Positions 35,317-44,265 of a stretch of 64,000 bases of DNA are shown piece after piece (the first letter of the stretch is position 1; each line of letters starts with the position of its first letter). The notes beneath the pieces are model-generated. The model did not search any database and had not been told where the DNA came from. It saw nothing but the letters and a program-made list of their open reading frames with translations. Position numbers and translations under genes: made by a program. The stretch is from assembly GCF_900099825.1 (NCBI RefSeq), contig NZ_LT629693.1:558001-622000 (forward strand). Reading direction: 5' to 3'. The DNA comes from Bradyrhizobium ottawaense. GTDB lineage: Bacteria; Pseudomonadota; Alphaproteobacteria; Rhizobiales; Xanthobacteraceae.

Positions 35317-35564
35317 TCGCCGGAGAGAAGAGACTGCAGAGCACGGCGATGATCTTGATCACGACAGGAGGACCGCGTGGCTACGATGAGCATTGCCGCC
35401 GCTGACCGTATGACTTGCTGGTGCCCTGTCCCTGTCTCGCTAACTGGATCAGCCGGCGGGAAGATGCGGTCGTATATCGCGCGGGCCTCTTGAATTAGGC
35501 GGGCTTGCTCGCGCTCAGACCTTGGGACAAATCGGATAATCCCGCCCATATTCGCTCCAAACAT
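35295..35564 (-). CDS. Small hypothetical protein
   Basis: 89 codons. The first 45 residues (GGIIRFVPRSEREQARLIQE, then ARAIYDRIFPPADPVSE) resemble unnamed Bradyrhizobium proteins. The rest is Arg-rich and overlaps the marC start by 22 bp, so the natural end may be earlier or altered. Confidence 0.45.
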   Translation of the reverse strand: MFGANMGGIIRFVPRSEREQARLIQEARAIYDRIFPPADPVSETGTGHQQVIRSAAAMLIVATRSSCRDQDHRRALQSLLSGEWPRAEP

Positions 35565-35616
35565 TGGTTAGAGAAGGAGACGCATTTCTTCCGCAGTTGG
35601 GCTGTGATGCCGCCCA

Positions 35617-35841
35617 TCAGGTCATGTCCGCCCGCTCGCCCTCAGCATTAGCAGCCGATCGGGCTAATGCTTTGGCCGCATCAACATGCGAGGCTTTCTC
35701 AGCTCGCCGCTGGTAGTCGTCGGCAAGCGCCTTAAGCTGACCCGCAATCGCCCGGTCCGTCATGGTTTGGGCGGCGTGAAGCAAAGTCTCTGCTATTTTG
35801 AAGTATCCCTTGCCTCGTTGTGAGATCTGCTCGAACGTCAT
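35617..35841 (-). CDS. Small helical hypothetical protein
   Basis: 74 residues from ATG 35841 (MTFEQISQRGKGYFKIAETL). Two amphipathic helices rich in Ala, Gln and Lys (LLHAAQTMTDRAIAGQLKAL and DDYQRRAEKASHVDAAKALA). I recall close unnamed relatives in Bradyrhizobium. The longer in-frame start at 36030 adds a segment without family support. Confidence 0.6.
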   Translation of the reverse strand: MTFEQISQRGKGYFKIAETLLHAAQTMTDRAIAGQLKALADDYQRRAEKASHVDAAKALARSAANAEGERADMT

Positions 35842-36030
35842 GGAGCCCTCCGCGGTTCTCTGTCGCTTGGCCCAAGGCGATTTGGGGCCAGGGCAGCCAA
35901 CTCCGATCACTTGCCCGGCGAGCTCTGAGGCGATCGACGCACTTCCTGGAACAAGCAGGAGTCTGCCACGAGTGGTACCGAACGAGACCAAACCTGCCAT
36001 CACAAACCGCGCATCGCGCAGCTCTGCCAC

Positions 36031-36954
36031 ATCTCAGACTTTCGGAGCAGTCCAGCATTGGCAGTCTCCCCTCTTGGTATCATCGTCGTTGCTCGTCGAT
36101 CATCCTTCTTTCACGGTGGTGCTTTATGAGCCTGTGCGCCTTTCCAGCCCATACAACCTAGACGATCGCGATCACCGCTCAATTAAACTTGGGTAATCGT
36201 CGGGCACCCAAAGTGGTCACGGAAACGATACGAAGGTTTATGGTGCTCGAAAGCCGGCAGCTTCTCGATGCGAGACTTCGATTAGCCCGACAGGCAATCG
36301 TGCTCTCCAGGGTATCGTACTCATCCAAGGCCATCTTGATCATTCGTGACCTGGTCCTTCATTGACAATCATCATCTACGTTCGAAATATTTTCGGACCT
36401 GCGACCAAGGAAGCGGGCCAGCTGTGTGTACCGAAAATTCAAATCCGAGCATAGCTGTGGTGCAATCCACCCAAGATAGCGTGCGAACTTAGGACGCCGG
36501 TTCGCTGAACCGGACGAGAGATCGGTGCATCCTTGTGCAAGGACCGATGCGTTCTGGCGCCATTACCGAACTTGCGCGCCATATTGTTTCTATCCGAAGG
36601 AAGCCAGTACCGGCTCGCGCACGTCCGCCCGGATGACGCGGGAATCGATCCGCGCGCCTTCGACGTCCCAGCAACTTTAACTAAGGTGATAAGTCAACGG
36701 TAACAAAATATACGTCCAGCAAAATACGCTGACCAAAACGCCCAACACAATGATGTCCTCAGACATGCGGGAATCCGTCGGAGTTGGTGAAGCCGATCGC
36801 GACATGCATCGAACCAACGGGCTATGGCGGCACGCGTTGCGCGATCCGGCGAAAACAAATCGAATCGTGATGCAGGTATAAATTGATCGGCGTCAATGGC
36901 ATCAGGCGCCGCGCAGATAGTTCTGCAATTTTCGGGGTGTGTCGCAGCAAGCAG
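36031..36954. other. No gene recognised; one orphan FNR-type box
   Basis: I find no convincing coding sequence in about 0.9 kb. Reading frames are short and none has a family pattern. The base composition is more AT-rich than the neighbours in places (36.1-36.4 and 36.7-36.95 kb). It contains the perfect box at 36883-36896. Confidence 0.5.
36883..36896. promoter_or_regulatory. FNR/FixK-type box TTGATCGGCGTCAA without an obvious target
   Basis: A perfect TTGA-N6-TCAA. The next gene to the right (36955-37389) points towards it, and no coding start lies within 300 bp to the left. It may drive a small RNA or an unrecognised short gene, or be a leftover. Confidence 0.6.
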
Positions 36955-37389
36955 TTACTGCGTCAGAAATATATATGCGACGATCAAAGCCACCATGCTC
37001 GCGAAAATCAGCAGTGCCGAGAGGGATTTTCGGATCATTGGCATGGTCGAATGGCGCGCAGCCGATAGACCGGGCTGAGGTTTAGGCCCTCGTTGGAACC
37101 GCCTGGCTTTGCCTTCTGTCGTTGATGTGCGAGCCTTTGGTTCCGGCGCAGCGCCCACGCCTCCCATCTCGTTGTAATAGGCGCAGTAGACCTCGCGAAC
37201 GGCCACGGCCGTGGACTCGGCCTCGCTCATTGTCTCGAGTCGGGTTCGATAGTTAGTCAGAAACCTCTGGGCGTTTGACGGAAGGTCATCGAAACCACCG
37301 AGCTTGGCCATCATGAGCCAAGTGGCAAAATCCGCCTCGGCTTTCGTGCGAGCTTTGCTGGCGATACTGGTGTTGGAGCTGGAGGACAT
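36955..37389 (-). CDS. Hypothetical tail-anchored protein
   Basis: 144 residues from ATG 37389 (MSSSSNTSIASKARTKAEAD). A helical soluble domain (FATWLMMAKLGGFDDLPSNA, then QRFLTNYRTRLETMSEAEST) is followed by a basic linker and a single C-terminal membrane helix (SLSALLIFASMVALIVAYIF). No family recognised. Confidence 0.55.
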   Translation of the reverse strand: MSSSSNTSIASKARTKAEADFATWLMMAKLGGFDDLPSNAQRFLTNYRTRLETMSEAESTAVAVREVYCAYYNEMGGVGAAPEPKARTSTTEGKARRFQRGPKPQPGLSAARHSTMPMIRKSLSALLIFASMVALIVAYIFLTQ

Positions 37390-37639
37390 GGGGGTCCGAT
37401 TGGTTGGCCCGCCCAAACTCGCCGGCGTTCATGGCTATCGTTGGACAGTTCGCTTAGGTATCGCGGTTGACGTCAGGTGTCCCGCCGACGAGATTAGCGG
37501 CTGGCTGCAGCCCCCCTGAGTGCCACACCGGGATTGATTCTCCTGGCAATCCGGTTGTCGACCAGCCTGTAGTTAGCAGTCGGTGTATAGCATCTCCCAT
37601 GGTTGGGATGCGGAAGACGTAGCACGGCTCAAGAAACTC

Positions 37640-37984
37640 TGGGCCGCAGGGACTCAAACCATGGCGAGAAGGATTTCCGCACTCACGATGAAGGATTGTT
37701 TGGCCCGGTGGCTTCAGTCATCCGGATCGACAACGAGGCTGCCGTGATCGTCGCGACGGCCAACGAGTCCATCTTCGGATTAAGCGGCAGCGTCATCACG
37801 CACGATACGCACGAGGGGAGCGCGTCGCCACCGAGATCGAGAGTGGTTGTGTTCGCAAACGACAACGTTCGCTCCGCTCCGCGACTTCGCTTCGGCGGCG
37901 TGAAGGAGAGAGTGGTGGTTATGGACGGGAGCTTTCTGACTACGGCATCAAGGGGTTCGTCAAAATCAAGACGATCGTGGTGAG
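37640..37984 (+). pseudogene. Aldehyde dehydrogenase C-terminal relic
   Basis: The frame reads EGLFGPVASVIRIDNEAAVIV, then ANESIFGLSGSVITHD, then FANDNVRSAPRLRFGGVKE, then GIKGFVNIKT-like sequence after further shifts. This is the last third of an NAD-dependent aldehyde dehydrogenase (EEELFGPV, GLSG, PFGGxKxSG). The catalytic Cys region is not present upstream. Confidence 0.75.
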
Positions 37985-38236
37985 CTAAGACGCATTAAAT
38001 AGGTGCAAGTCGCTTGAATAATCGCCAATCAGTCTACCAAAATTTCAGACGCCGATCTGTTCGAGCACAGAACGTCTGGTCGGGGGGTGATCAAAAGGAT
38101 GAGCTTGCGACTTCATTGGGCGTTGATCTTCTGCCAATGTGAGATTTCGGTTAATTAAGATTCAGTGATTTTCGCGCAACGCTTCGAGCGAAGCTCACCG
38201 TATCTCGTTGCCCGTGATTCCGCAAAGACGGTGCGC

Positions 38237-38494
38237 CTATTCCTTGCTCGGATTGCGTTGCTTTCCGATCTGCTGAGGTGGTTCGTCATAGCCGGCGCGG
38301 CTGCTGTAGAAGACGAGAGTCATCAATGCGATGCCAATCACCAGCGAAAAGAAGATTCCAAGCGCCATGGCGATGTAGCCGTGCTTGGACACCTGCACAT
38401 CCTGGTCCATAGTCCAGCCCTCATAGCCGAGCCAGATGGTGGCCGCGAGGATCGCCAGAAGCACCGCAATGATGGCCCAGGAACCTGTCTTCAT
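38237..38494 (-). CDS. Small two-helix membrane protein
   Basis: 85 residues from ATG 38494 (MKTGSWAIIAVLLAILAATI). Two membrane helices (about 7-23 and 44-66) are separated by GYEGWTMDQDVQVSKHGYIAM, with a polar tail. Function unknown. The longer in-frame start at 38572 is possible. A perfect FNR-type box at 38727 is the nearest upstream signal, 232 bp away. Confidence 0.65.
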   Translation of the reverse strand: MKTGSWAIIAVLLAILAATIWLGYEGWTMDQDVQVSKHGYIAMALGIFFSLVIGIALMTLVFYSSRAGYDEPPQQIGKQRNPSKE

Positions 38495-38726
38495 ATCGAC
38501 CCAATGCGCTCCGCCGCACGCCTGTTCCGTGCTGGCGATGGCTTCTTTCCTAACTTCGAAGGGATCAAACATCTTCGAATGGCGGCTTGCTGAGCTGCCA
38601 TTCGCTTGACCGCTATCCGGTCAAATCAAAAGGCGCTGTGCCTCCACGGCTCATGATGTGGCGTAATCCCTGGCAAACGGGATTCAATCTCCAAATTTAC
38701 TCTAGCGTCGCGATCTCACCTCCGCC

Positions 38727-38740
38727 TTGACGATTATCAA
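38727..38740. promoter_or_regulatory. FNR/FixK-type box TTGACGATTATCAA
   Basis: A perfect TTGA-N6-TCAA, 232 bp before ATG 38494. This is farther than usual, so a long leader is possible. Confidence 0.65.
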
Positions 38741-39699
38741 TTTCATACATCTCTTCCTCCCCAAGACGCATCGGTTTTGGCGCACTGAAATTGACAATCG
38801 CAAGATGAGGCCCCCGCTCAAGCACTAGCAGACAAGAGAGCTTTCGACGACTGACGTTCATGTACTGCTCTCAAGGATGGTCACGGGAGGTGCGTCATCG
38901 CATCTTTGCGACATTGCCAAGTCGGTTGCTCCGGACGTTAAGATCCACGAGCTTGAAAATTTGCTTCCAAAGCGTTCAGAAGCGAAAGTCGAACATGTGA
39001 ACGGAGATCCGCAAAGCGAAGGATTTGTAGGCCTGCCCCTTTCGCTCTGACCTCCCGACACGTGCGCCGTGGCGATCGTTTTCGATCATGCGGCGAGGGA
39101 GGCAGGCAGGCAGGACGCAGGTCGCGAAACTTCCGGCGTTCTTTCTGATAGGCCGCGAGCAGAGCCGACAAGTGCAAGAAATTCCTCGACACTTCGATGA
39201 TCTACTGGGACGCGTAGTCTGCCCAAAATGACAAAGGCCGCCCCTTCATTGGAGCGGTTTTTCCATTTCGGAGCCAGTGCAAGCTCGGCGGCACAGTGTA
39301 GATCGAACCCGGTCTCCAGCCGCAGTCTCCCAAAAAAACGGGAGTTTTTCAAATGTCTGCCGGAGACTATCGGCTATTTTGCTCCGGAACTGCACAAATT
39401 CGGAGTCTAAAGACTGACCGCCGGTTCGCGAAAGCACGCCATTGGCGGGCCTTTCTGCGAGTATTAGGGACATTTTTTCTCTGAGCGCCGGACTGGCTGG
39501 CTGGAGTGAGAGGATTCGAACTCACGCATTCCCGATCGAACCCGGTCGCTGCGTGAATTTCATCGAATTTGGGAATACGGCGGGGTCTTCATGGATCACT
39601 CATAACCGGTGTCGGCCGCAGTAGCGGGATTGAGTTTCAACGGCGGGAACCGCAGTCTTATAAGGGCGGATGGGTCAGGCAGGGTGTGTGCGCGCAGAA
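38741..39699. other. Non-coding or decayed stretch
   Basis: No supported gene in about 0.95 kb. It holds a tRNA-like 3' end (39498-39525) and, at about 39330-39460, a sequence loosely similar to 42910-43035 (both contain GAGACTATCGGC and ATTGGCGGGC). The latter looks like two relics of one small gene. Confidence 0.5.
39498..39525 (-). other. tRNA-like 3' end (T-arm and CCA), possible attachment-site relic
   Basis: Read on the minus strand, the segment contains GAGTTCGAATCCTC (T-loop type TTCGAAT) followed by CACTCCAGCCA ending in CCA, as at a tRNA 3' terminus. No matching 5' half or acceptor strand is found. Such partial tRNA ends are left by integrases that use tRNA genes as attB. Confidence 0.35.
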
Positions 39700-40638
39700 T
39701 TATGAGCCTATCCAATTTGGCGGAGCGAACACGCGCAGAGCTCCCCGTCGGATCTTGTAGTGGAGCGGCGACTGCATAGTTGCGACTTCCCCATCGAACG
39801 CGACGAGCAGCCGGCTCCTGCGTGCGCTGATATCGGCAGTCGCGCCCTTGAAGATGCGAAGATCGCGCTGCTGCCTGACAAGCCCGAGAATGCAACGGCA
39901 TGCGAGCCAGAACATCGAAAGCCGGCCTTGCGTCCTGGCTACGTAAAGGCACAACTCGCCTCGATCGAGCCTCTCCCGCGCGCCAAGCCCCGGTCCGGAA
40001 ATTCGATACTCATTGTTTCCGACGAATACGCACGGGCTGCGGCACGGCTCAACAGTCCCTTCGACAAGGATGGTAAGCCGGAACAGGGGCAGGTTGCGAA
40101 GCACGCGAGGCATGGCCAGGATCATTGCTATCCGCTTTGATAGCCGTTCCCTTCGCCTTCTTCGCTCTCGCTCCAGCACCAGATACGGATAGAACCCGAT
40201 CGACGAGTTATTCACGAATATCACGTCGTTGACTTCTCCCACGTCGACAGCACGTTGTTCTCCGGCTCCGATGATCGCCACAGCCCGTTCCGCAACGACG
40301 GATATCCCGAGATCTCTGGCAAAGTGATTGAGAGTCCCAAGCGGCAGGATCCCGAGCGGAATGTTACTTCCGGCAAGCACGCTCGCAACGGTGCGAACGC
40401 TGCCGTCTCCACCGCCGACGACGATGGCATCGAGTTCCCCGTCGACGACCTGCTGCCGGGCTCGCTCAGCCGCTGATCCCAACTCTGAACCTGGCAGGAA
40501 CTCCAGAGCGGCCGCGATTCCGTGCTTCTCGAATGCCGACGCAAGAACATCGCGCAGCGTTCCAGCACCCTGGCGCTCGATCGTACCGGCAGATGCGTTC
40601 AGCAGCGCAGCAACCCTGAGCCTTGCATCGGGGAGCAT
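39700..40638 (-). CDS. Diacylglycerol-kinase-family lipid kinase
   Basis: 312 residues. DAGK catalytic domain with the nucleotide loop VVGGGDGSVRT (about 74-84), the IPLGILPLGTLNHFARDLGI block, a C-terminal beta-domain with FVNNSSIGFYPYLVLERE, and a final FDGEV motif with the acidic residue. It phosphorylates lipid substrates such as diacylglycerol or undecaprenol-type lipids (exact substrate unknown). ATG 40638 lies 21 bp after the PAP2 phosphatase gene, so a kinase and an opposing phosphatase are made together. Confidence 0.92.
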   Translation of the reverse strand: MLPDARLRVAALLNASAGTIERQGAGTLRDVLASAFEKHGIAAALEFLPGSELGSAAERARQQVVDGELDAIVVGGGDGSVRTVASVLAGSNIPLGILPLGTLNHFARDLGISVVAERAVAIIGAGEQRAVDVGEVNDVIFVNNSSIGFYPYLVLERERRRRRERLSKRIAMILAMPRVLRNLPLFRLTILVEGTVEPCRSPCVFVGNNEYRISGPGLGARERLDRGELCLYVARTQGRLSMFWLACRCILGLVRQQRDLRIFKGATADISARRSRLLVAFDGEVATMQSPLHYKIRRGALRVFAPPNWIGS

Positions 40639-40659
40639 CGGTCAGATTCCTTAAGAGCG

Positions 40660-41373
40660 TCATGACTTTTCGGGCGGCTCGACTTGTCCCCCGCGTTGCA
40701 GCCATGTCATGAGCACCCAGCAGCCCATGGCCCAGGCCGTCCCGATGCACCAGCCCGCCAGCACATCGGTCGGATAATGAACTCCGAGATAAATTCGGCT
40801 CAGGCCGACCAGAACCGTGAGCATCCCTGCGAGCGTCATGAAATAGATCCGCACCGGGATCTCGGAATGGGTTCGGGCCAACAGGGCTCCCAATGTCAAA
40901 TAGGTGATGGCTGACATGGTGGCGTGGCCGCTTGGGAAGCTTGCGGTGAAGACCCGCACGGCAGGAACCACGAGATCAGGCCTCGGCCGCGCGAAGCTGA
41001 ATTTCAGCAAGCTGTTCAAGGCCACGCCGCTTGATACCGCGCCCAGCATCAGCCACGCTGCGGCTCGCCTTCGCGTCAGAAGCAAGTAGCCGACCACGGC
41101 AAGCAATAGGATCCCGAGCACGATGGTGCTGCCAAGCGCCGAGATGTCGCGTGCCGCTTCGGGCAGCCATGGCGGGCCGATCGGAACGCCCGGATTGCCG
41201 GCCTGACGAACCGCAAGCAGCAGTTTTCGGTCGAACGGCAGTGTTTCGCCTTCAATCACCTCCTCCGCGAGCAAGCCAAACGCCAGAAGAAGCGCCGCTA
41301 TCGTCAAGATGGATGCGAAGAGCCGGGTCTCCGCCTGCGATAGTTTTGCGATTGGCTGCCCAAAGACCCGCAT
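40660..41373 (-). CDS. PAP2-family membrane phosphatase
   Basis: 237 residues from ATG 41373, preceded by CAGGGAG; an upstream start at 41478 is less likely. Six membrane helices with the three PAP2 motifs: KFSFARPRPD, FPSGHATMS and SRIYLGVHYPTDVLAG. It dephosphorylates lipid phosphates on the periplasmic face (phosphatidate or undecaprenyl pyrophosphate). It lies between the sigma-like gene and the lipid kinase on one strand. Confidence 0.93.
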   Translation of the reverse strand: MRVFGQPIAKLSQAETRLFASILTIAALLLAFGLLAEEVIEGETLPFDRKLLLAVRQAGNPGVPIGPPWLPEAARDISALGSTIVLGILLLAVVGYLLLTRRRAAAWLMLGAVSSGVALNSLLKFSFARPRPDLVVPAVRVFTASFPSGHATMSAITYLTLGALLARTHSEIPVRIYFMTLAGMLTVLVGLSRIYLGVHYPTDVLAGWCIGTAWAMGCWVLMTWLQRGGQVEPPEKS

Positions 41374-41509
41374 CTGGTCGCTCCCTGGAAGGACCCAGGC
41401 CGTTGTATCACGGTAGGTCAGCGTATCATTGCGCCAATGCAGGCCCGGCGATGCACTCGCCGATGCTGGCCGCTTCATGATTCAAGTGGGCCATGCAAGG
41501 GACGGTCCC

Positions 41510-42145
41510 TCAGTGGGCCGCCTTGTCTGCGGCGCGCACGCGGCGGCGCGCGCTTGCTAAAAGACCCTCCGCTTCAGCCGGCGTAATCCCGAGGGCCAGC
41601 CCGACCTCCTGCAACGGCACCCCATGGACCTCGTGCATGAGCAGGACTTCACGCTCGCGCGGAGCGAGCCAGCCGACAAACTCGTCTTCCTCCGCGACGT
41701 CTTCCCGCGCACGATCGACGGTGCCGCTGAAGACTTGCGAATTCTTCGGATATTCCAGCTCATGCGATTGCCAAAAGTCGTCGTCGTTCTCATAGAGCGG
41801 GTCGGGCTCTACCTCCTCGGGGAACAGCTCGGTCGTCGTCCGGCTGCGCCCGTCTTCGCGCGCAGCCAGCGCTTCTGCTGTGCGGAAGATCGAGGCCAGC
41901 GCGAAGGCTTTAATGCCGAGCGTAGAGGACAAACGCCGGCGCTCGCGCCACACGCGTTGTAGCGCCATGTCCAGCAGCTGCTCTGGCGTCGGGTTATCGG
42001 GCGCAAACTGCCCGAGCGTCAGACGATGGCGCAGCTCACGCTGCGCCGCCTGCAACAGCTCGCGGTAGGTGGGTGCGAGCGCACGATCGAACGCTTGGCC
42101 GTCGGCCTCCGCGGCCTGTCTCCACGGCGGCGGTATCTTGCTCAC
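41510..42145 (-). CDS. Sigma-70-family region-4-like regulator
   Basis: 211 residues from GTG 42145 (VSKIPPPWRQAAEADGQAFD). The C-terminal 55 residues are a sigma region-4 HTH (LAPREREVLLMHEVHGVPLQ, then EVGLALGITPAEAEGLLASA). The N-terminal part is helical and acidic and does not clearly show a region-2 core-binding motif, so this may be an ECF-like factor with a diverged region 2 or a transcription regulator. The perfect FNR-type box 63 bp upstream would control the whole sigma-like/PAP2/kinase run. Confidence 0.75.
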   Translation of the reverse strand: MSKIPPPWRQAAEADGQAFDRALAPTYRELLQAAQRELRHRLTLGQFAPDNPTPEQLLDMALQRVWRERRRLSSTLGIKAFALASIFRTAEALAAREDGRSRTTTELFPEEVEPDPLYENDDDFWQSHELEYPKNSQVFSGTVDRAREDVAEEDEFVGWLAPREREVLLMHEVHGVPLQEVGLALGITPAEAEGLLASARRRVRAADKAAH

Positions 42146-42208
42146 GATGCTGCTGCCTCTCCGTTGAGTGCGAGTTGGACCGGATAACCCAATCGCGCGT
42201 CTGTGGCC

Positions 42209-42222
42209 TTGACGGCCGTCAA
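42209..42222. promoter_or_regulatory. FNR/FixK-type box TTGACGGCCGTCAA (fully symmetric)
   Basis: A perfect palindrome, identical to the 24171 box. 63 bp before the sigma-like GTG 42145 on the minus strand. Confidence 0.8.
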
Positions 42223-42239
42223 GCATCGGGGCGTCGCAA

Positions 42240-42253
42240 TTGAGTAAGGTCAA
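42240..42253. promoter_or_regulatory. FNR/FixK-type box TTGAGTAAGGTCAA
   Basis: A perfect TTGA-N6-TCAA, only 17 bp from the previous box and 78 bp before ATG 42332 on the plus strand; one box for each of two divergent genes. Confidence 0.78.
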
Positions 42254-42331
42254 TTCCCGTGGCGGAACCAAAATCCTGGTCCGCCGCTTCATTTCAGGAA
42301 ACTCGCCCCGAGGGGCCGCTGAGGTGCAAAA

Positions 42332-42757
42332 ATGGCCGATGCGATTCCGACGCTGTCGATTTCGACAGAAAAGATCTGCTTTGTGGTGCTGAAAGCGCGT
42401 GAATTCGACGTCAAGGACGCCGACACGAGTTCGGACGAGGATGGATCCAATCCGGCCGACGACCGCATGGTCGAGGTGCTGGAGAATCGGCCTGATGATC
42501 CTGTCGACCAGGAACTCGTGGCGTTTATCGAAGCCATGAGCGAAGACGAACAGGTCGATCTCGTGACCCTGACCTGGCTCGGCCGGGGCGACGGTGGCCT
42601 GGAAGACTGGGATGATTTGAGGGCCGAGGCCGCGCGCGTGCACAACAGGCGCACGGCATCCTACCTCCTCGGAATACCCCTTTTGCCCGACTTTTTAGAA
42701 GAGGCCCTCGCGGCGTTCGGCCGTTCGTGCGAAGAGTTTGAAGAGGACCGCCTGTGA
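42332..42757 (+). CDS. DUF3775 family protein
   Basis: 141 residues. The family pattern is plain: LSISTEKICFVVLKAREFDV, an acidic loop, DPVDQELVAFIEAMSEDEQV, LVTLTWLGRGD, then ARVHNRRTASYLLGIPLLPD and FLEEALAAFGRSC. Function unknown; acidic and cytosolic. The FNR-type box 78 bp upstream and divergent placement to the sigma-like gene suggest joint induction. Confidence 0.9.
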   Translation: MADAIPTLSISTEKICFVVLKAREFDVKDADTSSDEDGSNPADDRMVEVLENRPDDPVDQELVAFIEAMSEDEQVDLVTLTWLGRGDGGLEDWDDLRAEAARVHNRRTASYLLGIPLLPDFLEEALAAFGRSCEEFEEDRL

Positions 42758-43299
42758 GATCCGCCAGGGACCCACAATCATACCACCTCTCCCCACGTCT
42801 CGATCCTCGTCCGCCCGAGGATTCGGCGGGCTGCTGGCAAGCGATTTCGCGGGCGGCCGCGCGCGTGGCAGGCTCCCAGGACTCCAAGGCCCGCCACGCA
42901 GTCCTGATACGGGAATATTTCAAATATTTACGAGACTATCGGCGATTTCGCTCTCAGATTGTCGGAATTGGGAGCTTCGAGACGGCGCGCCAATCTGCAA
43001 AAGGACCGCAATTGGCGGGCATTTATACGATTTACGTGAGTACAATCTCGAGTTGACAGACTGCCTGGCTGGGGCGGGAACAACCCTACTATCGGCAAAA
43101 AATAGCGTTTATTCAAATGTTTAATGGAAAGTGAAGAACGCCAATACCGTCATAAATACCGCCAATTTCAATTGCTTTCCTCGATGCCTATACCCCTTGC
43201 CCCAAAATCAATGTTGGGCACATCACATCAATGAGTTGCGAATCTAACTGCACGTTCCCTACGTAGTGATGTGGGCCCATTTTTCTGCGGAATGGTTCG
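42758..43299. other. No intact gene; diverged repeat of the 39.3-kb relic
   Basis: The frame from 42754 reads REYFKYLRDYRRFRSQIVGI, which also appears in damaged form (REFFKCLPETIGYF) near 39340. I take both as relics of one small gene. The rest of the stretch is AT-richer and featureless. Confidence 0.4.
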
Positions 43300-43656
43300 A
43301 TGATACATCAGTTCGTCAATGTTACGGGTCGGATCGTTGCTACCGAGCGTGGCGAAATGGCTATTCCCCAATGCATCGCTGATGCAGAGGCCGACTGCGG
43401 CACGTCAGCCGTGCTCCCCAGCATGCCGTCCGGTGAAAACGTCGTGTTGCTTAGGAAGAGCGCGGTTTCATCATCAGCGACTCTTGTCCTGAGGGATAGC
43501 CCTTCCAGCGAGAACCAGACCGATGATTCGCTGTCGTCGGTCACATTCAAACAGGCCGGTAAGGAGCCCGCCCGCGAACTGACGATCGAATATCTCGACG
43601 GCAACGGGCTCGGCCTGTCCTGCGACATTGAAAGGCCTCGTGCAGCGCTCTTCTGA
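43300..43656 (+). CDS. Hypothetical protein, doubtful
   Basis: 118 codons, Ser/Thr/Asp-rich, no recognised motif. The opposite strand (43308-43685) is equally open, so coding direction is not secure. No clear ribosome-binding site. The window 43657-43953 beyond it shows nothing. Confidence 0.3.
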   Translation: MIHQFVNVTGRIVATERGEMAIPQCIADAEADCGTSAVLPSMPSGENVVLLRKSAVSSSATLVLRDSPSSENQTDDSLSSVTFKQAGKEPARELTIEYLDGNGLGLSCDIERPRAALF

Positions 43657-43953
43657 CTGATATTTTTGGCTGCAGAGAGCGGCATAACTCAATTCGTCGC
43701 GCGGGCATGCATTCGGAGAATCTGCGCTGGTTAGGTTGCATATCCTGCCTTGATCAGGTTGTTGGACGATGCGGCGATCAAATAGCAGCCGCTATTGCGC
43801 ACTAAAACATAGGCCAATATGCCCTCTAGGAAACCCCTTCACCCGCTCCAATGTTTTCAGGCACTTGTCGCGTGATCGGTTTTTCATTCCGACAAACCGG
43901 GCTGTTTCACTCCAACAATGTTCACTTTTCGATCACCTTGGTTGGCTTTCCGG

Positions 43954-44220
43954 TCAACCCCTGACAATATTCAGATTGCCGAACCGTCGTGCCAGCGCCT
44001 GAGCAAGCGCGACGGCCTTGAGCTGGTAGTCAGTAGGCAATTTCGGGCTCTCTCTCAATGTTACTGCTGCGTTTGATTCCAGTCGGGACTCTTCAATTTC
44101 GCCGAGAGGGATGGGAACAGATACAATCACCCGCATGACGGAATTGGTCGCTGGCTCATCCCAAAGTACCCTGCAAAGCACCATCTGATCGTTAAGACGG
44201 CTCCAATATTCTGCCTGCAT
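43954..44220 (-). CDS. Small hypothetical protein
   Basis: 88 residues (MQAEYWSRLNDQMVLCRVLW ... QALARRFGNLNIVRG). A mixed alpha/beta composition with plausible codon use, but no family recognised. It lies next to integrase debris and could belong to a lost element. Confidence 0.45.
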   Translation of the reverse strand: MQAEYWSRLNDQMVLCRVLWDEPATNSVMRVIVSVPIPLGEIEESRLESNAAVTLRESPKLPTDYQLKAVALAQALARRFGNLNIVRG

Positions 44221-44265
44221 ATTGTCTTTCCTGTTTTCCGCTGGGGTGCGAACCCCGACACACGG

